A stretch of 64,000 nt of DNA from Zantedeschia hybrid cultivar (Eukaryota; Streptophyta; Magnoliopsida; Alismatales; Araceae). The position numbers and the translations under genes were made by a program. The stretch spans positions 34,866,001-34,930,000 of the forward strand of contig JARZZO010000016.1 in the NCBI GenBank assembly GCA_030544215.1, given 5' to 3'. Below are positions 10,313 to 20,856 of this stretch, piece after piece (the stretch's first letter is position 1; every line of letters begins with the position of its first letter). Below the pieces are notes generated by a model that saw nothing but the letters and a program-made list of their open reading frames with translations, was not told the DNA's origin and did no database searches.

Positions 10313-10795
10313 AGCCCAATATATGTCTTGAAAGACAAAATAATCCGGCAACTCGTCGGGGAACACCGCACAAGAGCCATCTGCGCCAAGAAAAGCCAAT
10401 AATGTTCGTGCGCGAGCACATAGGCCCATAAAGCCGCATACTTGTTCCCCGGCGGGGGGGGAACTCTCTTGGCCTGCTAAGGGCAGAGATTGAGTTTTCC
10501 CACATCCTTACCCAGGGAGGATATCAGAGTCGCCAATGACGAATAAACCCTTAGTACCACACTGGTGGTACAATAATGTCCCATCAAGGGCTACGACCGA
10601 GGCGATGATGACGATGACCTCCCGACTTGATAAGGGAGTGGGAAAATTTGCTCTTCTGCTCGATGCAGTCGGAGGGAACAATCCCCGTCCCTGTTATACA
10701 CGATGTAAATACACACGCATATGTCCGAAGGACGTCATATCATCATGAGCGATTCACTTTATAAGAAAATATTTTCCTTTCAGGAATATCATGCG
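10313..10795. other. Start of the 3' non-coding region; no gene seen
   Basis: Downstream of integrase there is no credible coding frame. A run of eight to nine G lies near 10450, too far from any LTR start to be the polypurine tract. Short open frames here lack any family signature. Confidence 0.6.
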
Positions 10796-11180
10796 ACGAA
10801 TAATTCATACTTCGCCCACGGAAGGCGTTAAACTCCGGAATTTGCCTACGGGAGGCATTAAATCCCAGAAACCCATATATTCGCCCACGGAAGGCGTTAA
10901 ACTCCGAAACTTGCCCACGGGAGGCTTTAAATCCCGAATTTCATATTCGCCTACGGAAGGCGTTAAATTCCGAAAATCCATACTTCGCCCGCGGAAGGCG
11001 CTAAAGCCCGACATTCGCCCACGGAAGGCGTTAAACTCCGAAACTTGCCCACGGGAGGCTTTAAATCCCGGATTTCATATTCGCCTACGGGAGGCGTTAA
11101 ATTCCGAAAATCCATACTTCGCACGCGGAAGGCGCTAAAGTCCGACATTCGCCTACAAAAGGCGTTAAACTCCAGAATTA
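10796..11180. repeat. Tandem repeat array A, about 30-40 bp units
   Basis: About eleven units share a core of the form CGCCYACGGRAGGCG followed by TTAAA and CTCCGAAA or ATCCC. Each core can fold into a CGCC/GGCG mini-hairpin. Units alternate between two subtypes (GGAAGGCGTTAAA and GGGAGGCTTTAAA), so the true higher-order repeat is about 65-75 bp. It lies downstream of integrase, where Tat elements are known to carry hypervariable tandem repeats. Confidence 0.85.
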
Positions 11181-11690
11181 TGTCCCAAGGAGGCATTATG
11201 CGCCAAGCCCCCCCTGGGCACACACCAGTCCCACTGGCATATCATAAAAGGGTCGAGAATTTCCCTACTGCCCCAAGGAGGTAATATATCCTGGATCCCC
11301 CTTGGCATGATTTAGTCCCACCGACATACCATAAAGGGGATTGAGGAGATTCCTTTGCCCCGAGAAGGCATGGTAGCCTGAAATTTCTCACTGCCGCCCC
11401 GAGGAGGCGTCATATCCTGAATTTTTCTCTTCACATACTATAGTCCCACTGGCATGTCACGAAGGGTAAAGATTTTCTCGTTCGCCTCCCTGGAAATGTT
11501 ATACCCCAAAATTCCCCTCGCAAGTCATAATCCCATCGGCATACCCATATGCTATAGTCCCATACGATATAGTCCCATCGATGTGCCGTAAACGGTCGAA
11601 TTCGCCCCAAAGGGACGTTATACCCTGAAATCGACCCTGATACACGCCAGTCCCACCGGTGTACCTCAATCGTCGGAAATTCATATTTCA
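11181..11690. repeat. Degenerate repeats linking arrays A and B
   Basis: Loose repeats of CCCAAGGAGG, AGTCCCACYGGCATA and ATAAAGGG occur every 60-90 bases (for example near 11226, 11315, 11427, 11640). They look like older, diverged units between the two regular arrays. No coding capacity is credible. Confidence 0.6.
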
Positions 11691-12580
11691 TATTCGCCTA
11701 CGGGAGGCTTTATATCCCGGCAATCCATATTTCATATTCGCCTACGGGAGGCTTTATATCTCGGAAATCCATATTTCGTATTCGCCTACGGGAGGCTTTA
11801 TATCTCGGAAATCCATATTTCATATTCGCCTACAGGAGGCTTTGTATCCTGGAAATTCATATTTCATATTCGCCTACGGGAGGCTTTATATCCTGGAAAT
11901 TCATATTTCATATCCGCCCACAGGAGGCTTTGTATCCTGAAAGTTCATACTTCATATTCGCCTACAGGAGGCTTTATATCCTGGAAAATTCATATTTCAT
12001 ATTCGCCTACAGGAGGCTTTATATCCTGGAAAATTCATATTTCATATTCGCCTACAGGAGGCTTTATATCCTGGAAATTCATATTTTATATTCGCCTACA
12101 GGAGGCTTTATGTCCTGGAAATTCATAACTCATATTCGCCTACAGGAGGCTTTATATCCTGGAAATTCATATTCGCCTACAGGAGGCTTTATATCCTGGA
12201 AATTCATATTTCATATCCGCCCACAGGAGGCTTTATATCCTGGAAATTCATATTCGCCTACATGAGGCTTTATATCCTGGAAATTCATATTTCATATTCG
12301 CCTACAGGAGGCTTTATATCCTGAAAATTCATACTTCATATTCGCCTACAGGAGGCTTTATATCCTGGAAATTCATATTTCATATTCGCCTACGGAAGGC
12401 TTCATATCCTGGGAATTCATGTTCCATATCTGCCCACAGGAGGCTTTATATCCTGAAAATTCATATTTCATATTCGCCTACAGGAGGCTTGATGTCCTGG
12501 AGATTCATAATCCCTATTCGCTTACAGGAGGTTTTATATCCTGAAATTCATACTCGCCGGCGGGAGGCATTAAATCCTGA
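11691..12580. repeat. Tandem repeat array B, about 42 bp units
   Basis: About twenty units carry the core TTCGCCTACAGGAGGC, then TTTATATCCTGG and AAATTCATATTTCATA. The core is again a short hairpin (GCCT/AGGC). Neighbouring units are nearly identical, with several shortened to about 35 bp, which suggests expansion by slippage or unequal exchange. Open frames through it only reflect the unit length being a multiple of three. Confidence 0.92.
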
Positions 12581-12982
12581 AATTCATATTTCACTCACGA
12601 GGAGCATTAAACCATAGATAACCCTATCCATATACCCATATTATATCAAGTTCTCGTATTGTATACTCCCCCAATAACTGTTGGGTCAGTTATGCTATAT
12701 ATTTATACTTAACAATAGTCCTATATTTAATAGTAGTTAAAAAAAAAAAAAAAAAAAAAAGGGCTTAAAAAGCGAGGTGCCCCAACGGACTTAACCGGTC
12801 TCATCCATATCGGGATCGGCTAAGGGTAAAAAGGTCTCATACCCAGCTAAGGTGAAAACCCGGAAGGGTGCCTTAGGCAAAATCGGGTAACCCCGCTGCA
12901 TGAAAACCCGCAGGGGCGTGCAGGCAAAAGTAAGAGGGGGCCAGTGTCGGTGAAAACCCGAAAGGGCACTGGCATTGGTTTG

Positions 12983-13017
<35 letters not shown>

Positions 13018-13162
13018 AGATGAATACCATGTCCAACTAAAAAACTCTTCATATAAATGACCGCGAGATGGAAGCCCGAAACAAGCCCTCGGGGTAACTC
13101 AAATATGCGTTTCAAAATGAAACAATGCCAAGGTCAAAAAGAGGGAGAGGGAGCCCCGATAA
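12581..13162. repeat. Poly(A) tracts and GTGAAAACCCG repeats
   Basis: Two long A runs (about 12739-12761 and 12982-13014) flank three degenerate repeats of GTGAAAACCCGNANGGG (near 12850, 12900 and 12950). On the minus strand this is the region just downstream of the antisense gene, so it would be its 3' untranslated or terminator region. No coding frame is supported. Confidence 0.6.
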
Positions 13163-16100
13163 CTAGTCCCGAGTCGGAGTCGGCTCCCGCACCACTAAAG
13201 CCTGCGAGGCATCCAACAAAAGACGGAGAGCCTCAACCCTGTCCACCGACGCGTCTCGCTCTCGGGTGAGCTCGTCCAGACGGCGGTCAAGGGTCGCCAC
13301 TTGCTCGACACCCTCTTCCAGGCCCCTCTCCAATTCTTCTAACTGAAGACGGAGAGCCGAGACTTGAGACCTCGCTTCAGCAATGCTGGAATCTAGTGTC
13401 TCTCTATCGGCTCGGAGTTCGGAAACTTCTGCAGTTCGAGCGGCCACATCCTCGAGGGCGGACTCCAGCTCAGCCCGCAGTTGAGCCCGTTGGGCAGCAT
13501 GTGCGGCAGAGTCATCAGGGCCTTCCCCACCTGATAAGACAAAAAGAAAGAGGATGTTATAAGACCGAGGTCGAAATGATAGTGTCGGCGAATGATACCG
13601 GCAATGAAACGAAAGAAAAAAAAAGGGAATGTTACCTGACTCCGCTGTCTCCTCAGGGTGGGGAGAACCCACTTTCCCATCCTTATCGGGAGAGGCAAAA
13701 AGGGATTCGGTGTCCCCCGAGTGACACGAAGACGACAATTTGGCGGTGGAGCCACTCCACGTCGGCGAATCCACCCTCCGGTCAAAGGCAAATGGGTAGG
13801 TGATTTCGGGCTCGCCCTCGTCTCCGGAATAATCGAGCAGCTCGGTCGAAGTATACGCCGGTTCCTCGACCCGAGGAGTCCAGGGAGTTCCCCCCGAGCA
13901 AGAAAGGGGGACGGTGTCCCCTGAACGAGCCGGAGAATCAGGCAGTGAAGCCCTCCAAGCTGCATAATAGAAGTAGGGTCAATACCCGATAATATTTGAT
14001 GAAGAAACAATAAGGGATAAGAAGCTTCATACCTGCTAAGATGGCAATGTCCTCGATGACTGAGACATGGCTGAAGCAAATTGGGAGGGACCTAGCTCTG
14101 GCACGTGCCGCTGATGCTGCTAGTCCCTTAATGCCTCCTGAAAGAAGCTCAGGGGCTGATCTGACCCCGTCCCGGCGTTCCCACCTTTGGGTGAGCACGG
14201 GGAGGGCATCTGTGCCAAGAGATGAAGACAGGCAAAAGAGATATAGTCAAAAAGGAAAATAAAGACATAATTTGTGCAGTCTTAAGCACGGGGCAAAGAG
14301 AATAGATCCACCTGGTGGTGAAGCCGCGGGCTCTTGTTGAGCAGCCTCAGTCTCTGCAGGCTCCCCCTCTGCCGAGGAAATCGCAAGAGGGGCAGCCGGG
14401 TCGTCCTCCAAAAGAGGAGCGACGGAAGGAGAGGCAGCCGCAGTTGGCGTCATTCCAACAACTTCTGCAACACAAAAATTTGATATTGGTTACCAGAAGA
14501 AAACAAGGTGGAAAAGAATGCCATGAAGATCAAAACAAATATAACTTACCCTCGAGAGGAGGACTATCCACTGCAGGGGGAGCGGTCGAGTCCCCTACCA
14601 GGCCCTTCATGAATGAGGAGCCTGAATGGCTGGAGGCTGAACGCATCAGCTCCTCAAAAGTAAAATCTGCATAGAGAAAAGATCAAAAAAATCAGACCCG
14701 GTGCAAGGCAAAAAGCCATAGAGGCTGCGATATGTCGGCAAAAAGCTGTATATTACCGAAACGGCCCTGGTCATCCAAGAGTTCATGGTAGAGCTGGTCG
14801 ACCAGAGGAACATCCGACCTATAGGGCTCGTAGTCGGCCCAATTAAGGTCCCCCAGCTCCTCATCGTTGCCCAAAGCAACATTTGCAGCTATAGTCGCGT
14901 TCTCCTGCAGAAAGCAAAAAGGGAGAATGATTAGAACCGCAGTCATTCCCAGCAGGGGATGAAAACCGACTGGCCAACACATATATGCATATATCCGCAT
15001 ACCTCCGCAATGGCCGGCGAAGCTAGCCTGACGGGATCCTGAGCGGGAGGTTCGGGAACATAGGCTCCTGAAAAATGGGAATAATGAGAGCCTTCTGAAT
15101 ATGGCAAGAATAGAAATACAAGCATACAAAGATGAGGTGCCCGATCAGCCCCACCTGTTGTAAGCGGGACTCTGCCGGCGATAGGCTCCATAGCCGCCTG
15201 GGACTCTTTCCCACCAATAAATTCGCCTTCCTCTGATATAAAGGGGAAAATATGTACAGCATAAGAAGCCATATTCAAAAGGGGAATTAATCCTCAAAAC
15301 AAAAGAAGCCAGCAAGTTCCTTACCGATAGGCGAAGGTGGCCTCTCGATAGGTACCGAAGCCGACGGAGGGGTAGGAGACAGTCGGGGCCGAACCAATCG
15401 ACCCTCCGTCTCACCTTCGGCCGCTCGCTTCCTCCGAGCTGCCTGTTTCGCGGCGGCCACCAGGAGTTGCATCTCCGATGTAGGGCCGATACTGGCAGAG
15501 GGCGCAGCCACCTCCTCAGCAGGGACGTGAGGCTCTCCCTCAGGCGCCTGATGGGCGAGAGATCCTCCAGGAGCCGCGGGCAAAGGAGAGACAACATCTC
15601 CTATAAAATAAGTAGAGTAAGGTAAATGCGATCCATATCCACAATAAAGAGAAACAATGAAAGAATATAGAAATGGAATACCTGCTGCGGCAAAAGACCT
15701 CGGCGGTTCGGGTATGAGGGAATCAAAAGGCATCCCTAACTGGGTCGCCGCTTGCCCCATTACTCGCCAAACGTCGCCGACGGTCTCGGCCCGCAATATC
15801 AGGAAAGCCTCGCGGCGAGGGCCAAAGCAAGCAAGCATGCGGCTGAGATAACATAGCCAATCTCTGGCAGGATCTCCATTGAAACTGCCTACGGGCAGCC
15901 GGGTACTGTGCTCAAATCTTCTGGGGATTTTGCAGTCCGCCAGGAACTGATGAGTCCATATATACCCTGGAGCGGCGAGCTCATAGAAGCCATCATCCTC
16001 GCCGCCCTTCTTCTTCCTCATCTTCGGCGCCGATGGGCCAACTCGGCCCTTATATGTATGTCGGCCGAGTCCTTTGGTGGACTTAGCCTGAGAAGAACTC

Positions 16101-18199
16101 CTCGTCTGCTCGGGATCGGGTCTGAGCCGCAACTCCCTTTGGTTCTTGTGCCACCAAGCAGCAAAGGAAACAGTCATACCCCCTTCATGAGTGGGGGGAG
16201 GTACTGCCACTGGGCCGAACGAATTTTGATGCTGGAAGTAATTCCACCATAATCGGGCGACAAGATGGCTCTTCCGCTTCTGATATACCCGAGGCGGCTC
16301 GGCAAAGGCAAGACTGGAGGGGATCATCTGATCATAGCCAAAATTCCGCGCAAAGCGGTTCGGATAATAAGGCTCCAGAATGACGTCTCGCCCTTTCTTC
16401 AATATGAGCAAGGATGGGCGAGTGCTCAGAGTCCACCCATCTAATGCAGCGCCATCATGGCCCATACGGCCCGTCCATGGGTCAAACCAAGCTCGGTCGG
16501 CGGCTCCTCCTCTGTCGAGATATGGCCGGAAGTTCCGCGAGGAATGGTCAAAATCCAGCTTCCGGGGAGAGCCGAAGGGTATAAAACCCAAAGCTGCACG
16601 GGCATAAGAGAGCTGACCCGTCCCTTGGCTGGCGGGCTGGCTTGCCAGTCGAAGCACGGTGGGCAGTGGAGAGTCCATCTCCCTACCAAGGGGAGAATAA
16701 CCCGGAAGCAGGAGTCCCGCCCAGGCGCTAACATAGTGAGTGGCCATCACCACTGAACATGAATTCGGGGTAGCCGAGCTGCAAAGAGCCCCGAAAGAAT
16801 GATATACGCTAGCAAGTGCCGCCGGCGCAATAGCGAGGCGGGTCCCCGCTGCAAGTCGGGAAGCCGCTAGTAAAACCTCGGGCCGCAAAGCCCCCTCGTC
16901 CCCGTACGGGACAGCAAAAGTAACTAGCCAGTATGCTAGATAAGCCGCCACATAAGTGATGTCATCAAGGCCCCAGGGATTCTCGGACTGGTGCTCCGGT
17001 GCAATGATAATGCCCCTGCGAGGTATGTCCCTATGGGACAAAATAGAAGGGACCCGTTCGTCGAAGATGCTGGCAAAGCCTCGATGATAGCGGAACGGCC
17101 CTCCAAAGAAGAATCTGACCCAGGCAGCTGGAGATACCTTCCCTGGGCCTGAAGAACTCCCCCCAGTGGAGGACGACGCGGCGCGCTTGGCTTTGGATAA
17201 GTCCCGCCATACCTTCAGCAAATACCTGTAGCAATAGGGAGTAACATAGTTCCCCGCACCGTCAGTAGTGCTGCGATGGAACTCATCTAACACTCCCTCT
17301 TCATAAGGCTCCCCTACAATCGGCAAAGCTGAAATCCGATGTAAGGCCCAGAGGTCGATGGCGGTCTCGCCTTCAACGGTCGCGATAGTATTAGTATCGC
17401 GAATATACCGCTCGGCGATCGCCTGAATAAAGCCGTGATGGCAAGGATAATCATACTGAGCTGCTGAAACAGCCTCATATATACCAGCTCTGTCAAGGAT
17501 TGACCGGTGATGCTTCAATATGTGCAAAAGCCACTCTGTAGCCCCCAGACGGAAGACGTGGGAACTCCTAATCTGGAGACGGGCGTCCCATGCGGGGCGA
17601 ACGCCCCGACATATGTCCGATAATAGTATGCTGAAATCGGACGAGTCATGTATGGAACCTTCCTCCGCCTCGGTCAGAAACACCCCCTGAGGGTGTCGGG
17701 CGGCCTCAAGAGGACGACTTCCTGCTCTCGTCCACATAGCTGGTGAGTAGGTCCGGCTGATGTCGTGGACCCGAAGAATAGCCCGGATGGGCCCCATCTG
17801 TGCAGGAGTAGGAAACTCCCACAATCGGTCAACGGCAAGAGCGAAGGCCGGGTATGAAAAGGGGAGCAGCCCCTCCATATTGTCCCGGTCCAATAAAAAG
17901 GCACACTCCAAGTCGCGGCACTCCGCAGGAGACAGCGGTCTCTCGACCCCATCTTCAACATAAATAAATGAGCGGAGCAGCTCGTAGATAGAAAGATCTG
18001 AGGGGAGATGCCGGGCAGTCTCGCCCCGCAAAAAATAGAAGAATTCCCCGTCTCTATATATGCTTTCGTGGCAAATGGGGACAACATCTTCAATGGTGAT
18101 CCGCAAATGTGGCTGAGCCACCCAGCGGAACCCCGCATCCGGATAGACAATGCCCTCCTCCTGAGACCCCTCGTGGGGAAAGTCGCCAAGAGCGGCCAT
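13163..18199 (-). CDS. Antisense spliced gene: plant mobile domain protein with C-terminal coiled coil
   Basis: I read nine coding exons on the minus strand: 18199-15325, 15232-15155, 15067-15003, 14904-14757, 14666-14550, 14464-14312, 14209-14033, 13959-13636 and 13530-13163 (TAG). Every intron has GT at the donor and a pyrimidine-rich run ending in AG. The total is 4,305 coding bases, divisible by three, giving about 1,434 residues. Residues about 215-500 match the aminotransferase-like plant mobile domain (PMD) pattern: SAAQYDYPCHHGFIQA, ISALPIVGEPYEE, YVAAYLAYWLVTFAVP and LAIAPAALASVYHSFG. The middle is proline- and acid-rich; the last exon encodes a heptad-like coiled coil (LRLQLEELERGLEEG). 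A 3' splice site at 18226 shows a 5' untranslated intron. PMD proteins act in silencing and genome stability in plants and also occur inside transposons. Antisense extra frames are described for Tat elements; the function of this one is unknown. Confidence 0.85.
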
Positions 18200-19105
18200 A
18201 ATGATGCAGAGGCAGGAATGTCAACCTGTGAATAGACAAAGAAAAACACATACGTTAAACTAATGCACAAAGCAGACTATACAACTAAATCCCGACGGGA
18301 AGTCGGGGTAATGCAGCAAAGCTCATATATCGCCAACAAATGGCGAAAATGCGGCTAGTTCAGAATGTCTCGTGTAGGGCTCCTGGAAATGCCCCAAACA
18401 ATATGAAAAAGTTGAAGTGCGAATATTAGCATGACACCCATATCATACCCCCATATATGTGCCTTAATGGCGGATACTTGGCCAATCCGGAATGTCTTGC
18501 ATAGGACTCCCGGAAATGCCGAAAAGAGGTACTAATATCCTTTGAATAAGAATGACATTGTCAAGAATTGAGTGACCCGCTCTATGTTCCCAACCGATCT
18601 CCAAGTCACAAAGGCCAAGAGATGTTTGGGACCGAGCAACGTGTCGAACGATCCGACGATGTCAGTCTTATAAGGATCCTCCAAGTCACAGAGGTCAAGA
18701 GGATCCGAATATAAAGGAAATTTCATAGCTCCGATCGTCCCCAGAAAGCCGCAAAGTCATAAAGACAAAGCTCCTGGGGTGACGTTGGACCGCTCGAGTA
18801 CCAAAATACATAGAGTATCCGAGCCCACAAATGGCAAATCGTGCAATTGATTGCACGAAGGATATGGGACGACATTGCTACTCTCCTAAAAATCTGCATA
18901 TGCTCGAACCATATTGGGCAGGATAGAGAGATTAGCGGGACATCGTCAGGACATGATATGAAAAGAATCCTTCGGGACATATACAAAAGAAAAAATATAC
19001 ATACATATATATGTTCATGTTCATATATGCCCATGTCCATGAATAGATATATATATGGAGTGATGCACGGGACACCCGCCTTTGATTTCGTCTCCGGCGA
19101 GCATC
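18200..19105 (-). promoter_or_regulatory. 5' untranslated/promoter side of the antisense gene
   Basis: The antisense transcript must start to the right of the acceptor at 18226. The stretch holds short direct repeats: a block ending CCCGGAAATGCC or CCTGGAAATGCC at about 18345-18395 and 18470-18520, and CTCCAAGTCACARAGGYCAAGA near 18598, 18679 and, weaker, 18745. TA-rich stretches near 19010-19060 could hold a minus-strand TATA box, but I cannot place the start site. No other gene is seen. Confidence 0.45.
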
Positions 19106-19119
19106 CCGTGGGGGGCATT
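19106..19119 (+). promoter_or_regulatory. Candidate polypurine tract
   Basis: CCGTGGGGGGCATT directly precedes TGTTGAACCC. A short G-run followed by a few bases and TGTT is the arrangement I know from Tat-group 3' LTR starts. The choice is supported by the terminal match TGTT...AACA, but not by a second 5' LTR start because that lies outside the window. Confidence 0.55.
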
Positions 19120-19509
19120 TGTTGAACCCAAAAAATAATTTCATATACAGACATGCAGATTTGCATTGTATGAATATACATATATGACGCATGCTCGCGT
19201 CGATGTGAGATTCCCCATGGGAGAATACACATACATAGGCATGACAATATGTTCATGAAGGACCATGTCATGCAAAATAAAAATGCCTATGATATAGCCG
19301 AATACTAAAAATCCATGAGAAACCATGGGCTCACATTACGAGGGCAGCGGAGTGGAAAACATACCTAGGCCACAAAGGCCTTAATCAGATTTTTTTTTAG
19401 GAGCCTAAGGCAGCCCCAAGTTGCTTGCTTCGGCTTCCGAAATCAGCTCCCGAACCGCCTTCGCAATGCCCGATAATGAGACCCGATGGGAGACCCCAAA
19501 TGCGGCGAT

Positions 19510-20040
19510 AAATGGGACCCCGAACGCTGCAAAACAAGGGTCAAAATCAGTCCCTAAATGGACTAAAATCTGTCCCGAAATGGGACAAAATCAGTCCTAG
19601 AACTCCCCCAAAATGGCCCCGAAATGAAGGCCCAATAGTGGGGGAGATGGGCCCAATAAGCAACCCTATGGGCGGGGTCAAGATGAGGCCCAATAAGCCC
19701 CCAAATGGGCCCAAGGCCAGTCCCAAAAGTGGGCTGGAATCTGTCCCGGAATAGGAAAAAATCAGTTTCGGAACTTACCCAAATCAGTCCCGGAACGGAG
19801 GCCCAATGTCGGGAAAGTTAGGCCCAATAAATGGCCCAAGGGAGAGGCCCAAGAAGAGGCCCAATAGGCACCTCTAACAGGCCTAAATCTGTCCCGGAAT
19901 AGGCCAAAACCAGTCCCGAAATAGGGCCGAAATAGCCTCCAAACTTGCCTAAAAAAGTCTCAAATGAAGGCCCAATAACCGAGGAGGTAGGCCCAATAAG
20001 GGACCCAATATAATGGCCCAATAGGGAGACCAAATGGGTC
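19510..20040. repeat. Degenerate repeats in the U3 part of the LTR
   Basis: Copies of ATCAGTCCCGAAATGG, ATCTGTCCCGGAAT and AGGCCCAATAA recur every 30-70 bases. The order varies, so this is a scrambled short-repeat region rather than a clean tandem array. Confidence 0.65.
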
Positions 20041-20184
20041 CAAAAAAATCAGTCCCCAGGACACCAAAACCTGCAGCCCAGGAAGGGAAAATCTGCAAAC
20101 TCCCAAAACTAGAAAAAAAATTGCCTAAAGAGGAGGGTGGACCCCTCTCTCCCACTCCCTTTATTTAAATAGACAAAGGGGAGG

Positions 20185-20840
20185 GAGGAGAGAGAGGGGG
20201 AACCGGTGGGGGGAGCCCCCACCGGTTGGGAACCCCCCCACCGGTTCCAAGAGGGGAACCGGTGGGGGGGGAGGAGGATCTCCCTCCCTCCCTTTCTTCT
20301 TTAAAAAAATTCAAATGGGGAGGGGGGTGTTTAATGAGAGGTTTAACGAGGGATCTTAACCCCATTCACATGGGTTAAGAATCCCATGAGAAAACCCTCT
20401 TAACTCCATCTTAAACCCCCTTTCACACCTAGCCCAAACTTGAAGTTAATGGGGTTAAACCCCTTTCACATGGGCCTAAACCCAAACCCCCAAAATCTGA
20501 AAAGAATCCCCCATTTAATGGGCCCAAAAAACAGAAAAAAGGGAAGGAAATGGGGAAGGGAGAACCCCCCACCGGTTTCCAAAACCGGTGGGGGAGACCC
20601 CCCACCGGTTCCCAACCGGTGGGGGACCCAACCGGTGGCCACCCCCCCCATCGGTTGGAACCGGTGGGGGAACCCACCGGGTTCTCCCCCCTCTCTCTTT
20701 TCAATGCTCTCTCTCTCACCCCTTCTCTCACCCATTGGCCCTTGGGATTAAGAAAATGAAAAGAGAAGGAGAGAGATTGGAACCGGTGGCACCCCCCACC
20801 GTGGGCTCATCCGGTGGCACCCCCCACCGGGCCCAATTTG
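20185..20840. repeat. ACCGGTGGGGG inverted and direct repeats
   Basis: At least twelve copies of CCACCGGTT or its complement AACCGGTGG flank G-runs and C-runs of five to seven. Adjacent copies in opposite orientation form strong GC hairpins (for example 20570-20600 and 20614-20625), and the G-runs could form quadruplexes. The block ends directly upstream of the LTR promoter. Confidence 0.7.
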
Positions 20841-20844
20841 GGGC

Positions 20845-20856
20845 CTATAAATAGGA
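20845..20856 (+). promoter_or_regulatory. LTR TATA box
   Basis: CCTATAAATAGGA is a near-ideal plant TATA box. Transcription would begin roughly 30 bases downstream, near 20880, which defines the U3/R border. The same promoter in the 5' LTR would drive gag-pol. Confidence 0.65.

Noticed and set aside
10791..12265. Several open frames of 80-115 codons through the 3' tandem repeats, on both strands
   Set aside because: They arise because the repeat units avoid stops in some frames; the proteins are short-period repeats with no domain.
11691..12580. CRISPR-like look of a 42-bp unit array
   Set aside because: Spacers are not unique, units are contiguous and degenerate, and the setting is a plant retrotransposon.
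12735..13016. Poly(A) tracts as the tail of a processed retrocopy
   Set aside because: No gene body precedes them and no target duplication was found; they lie inside the Tat 3' region.
15145..15597. Separate 150-codon minus-strand protein overlapping the PMD gene
   Set aside because: It reads through a donor at 15324 and continues in the wrong frame of the next exon; the spliced model explains the region better.
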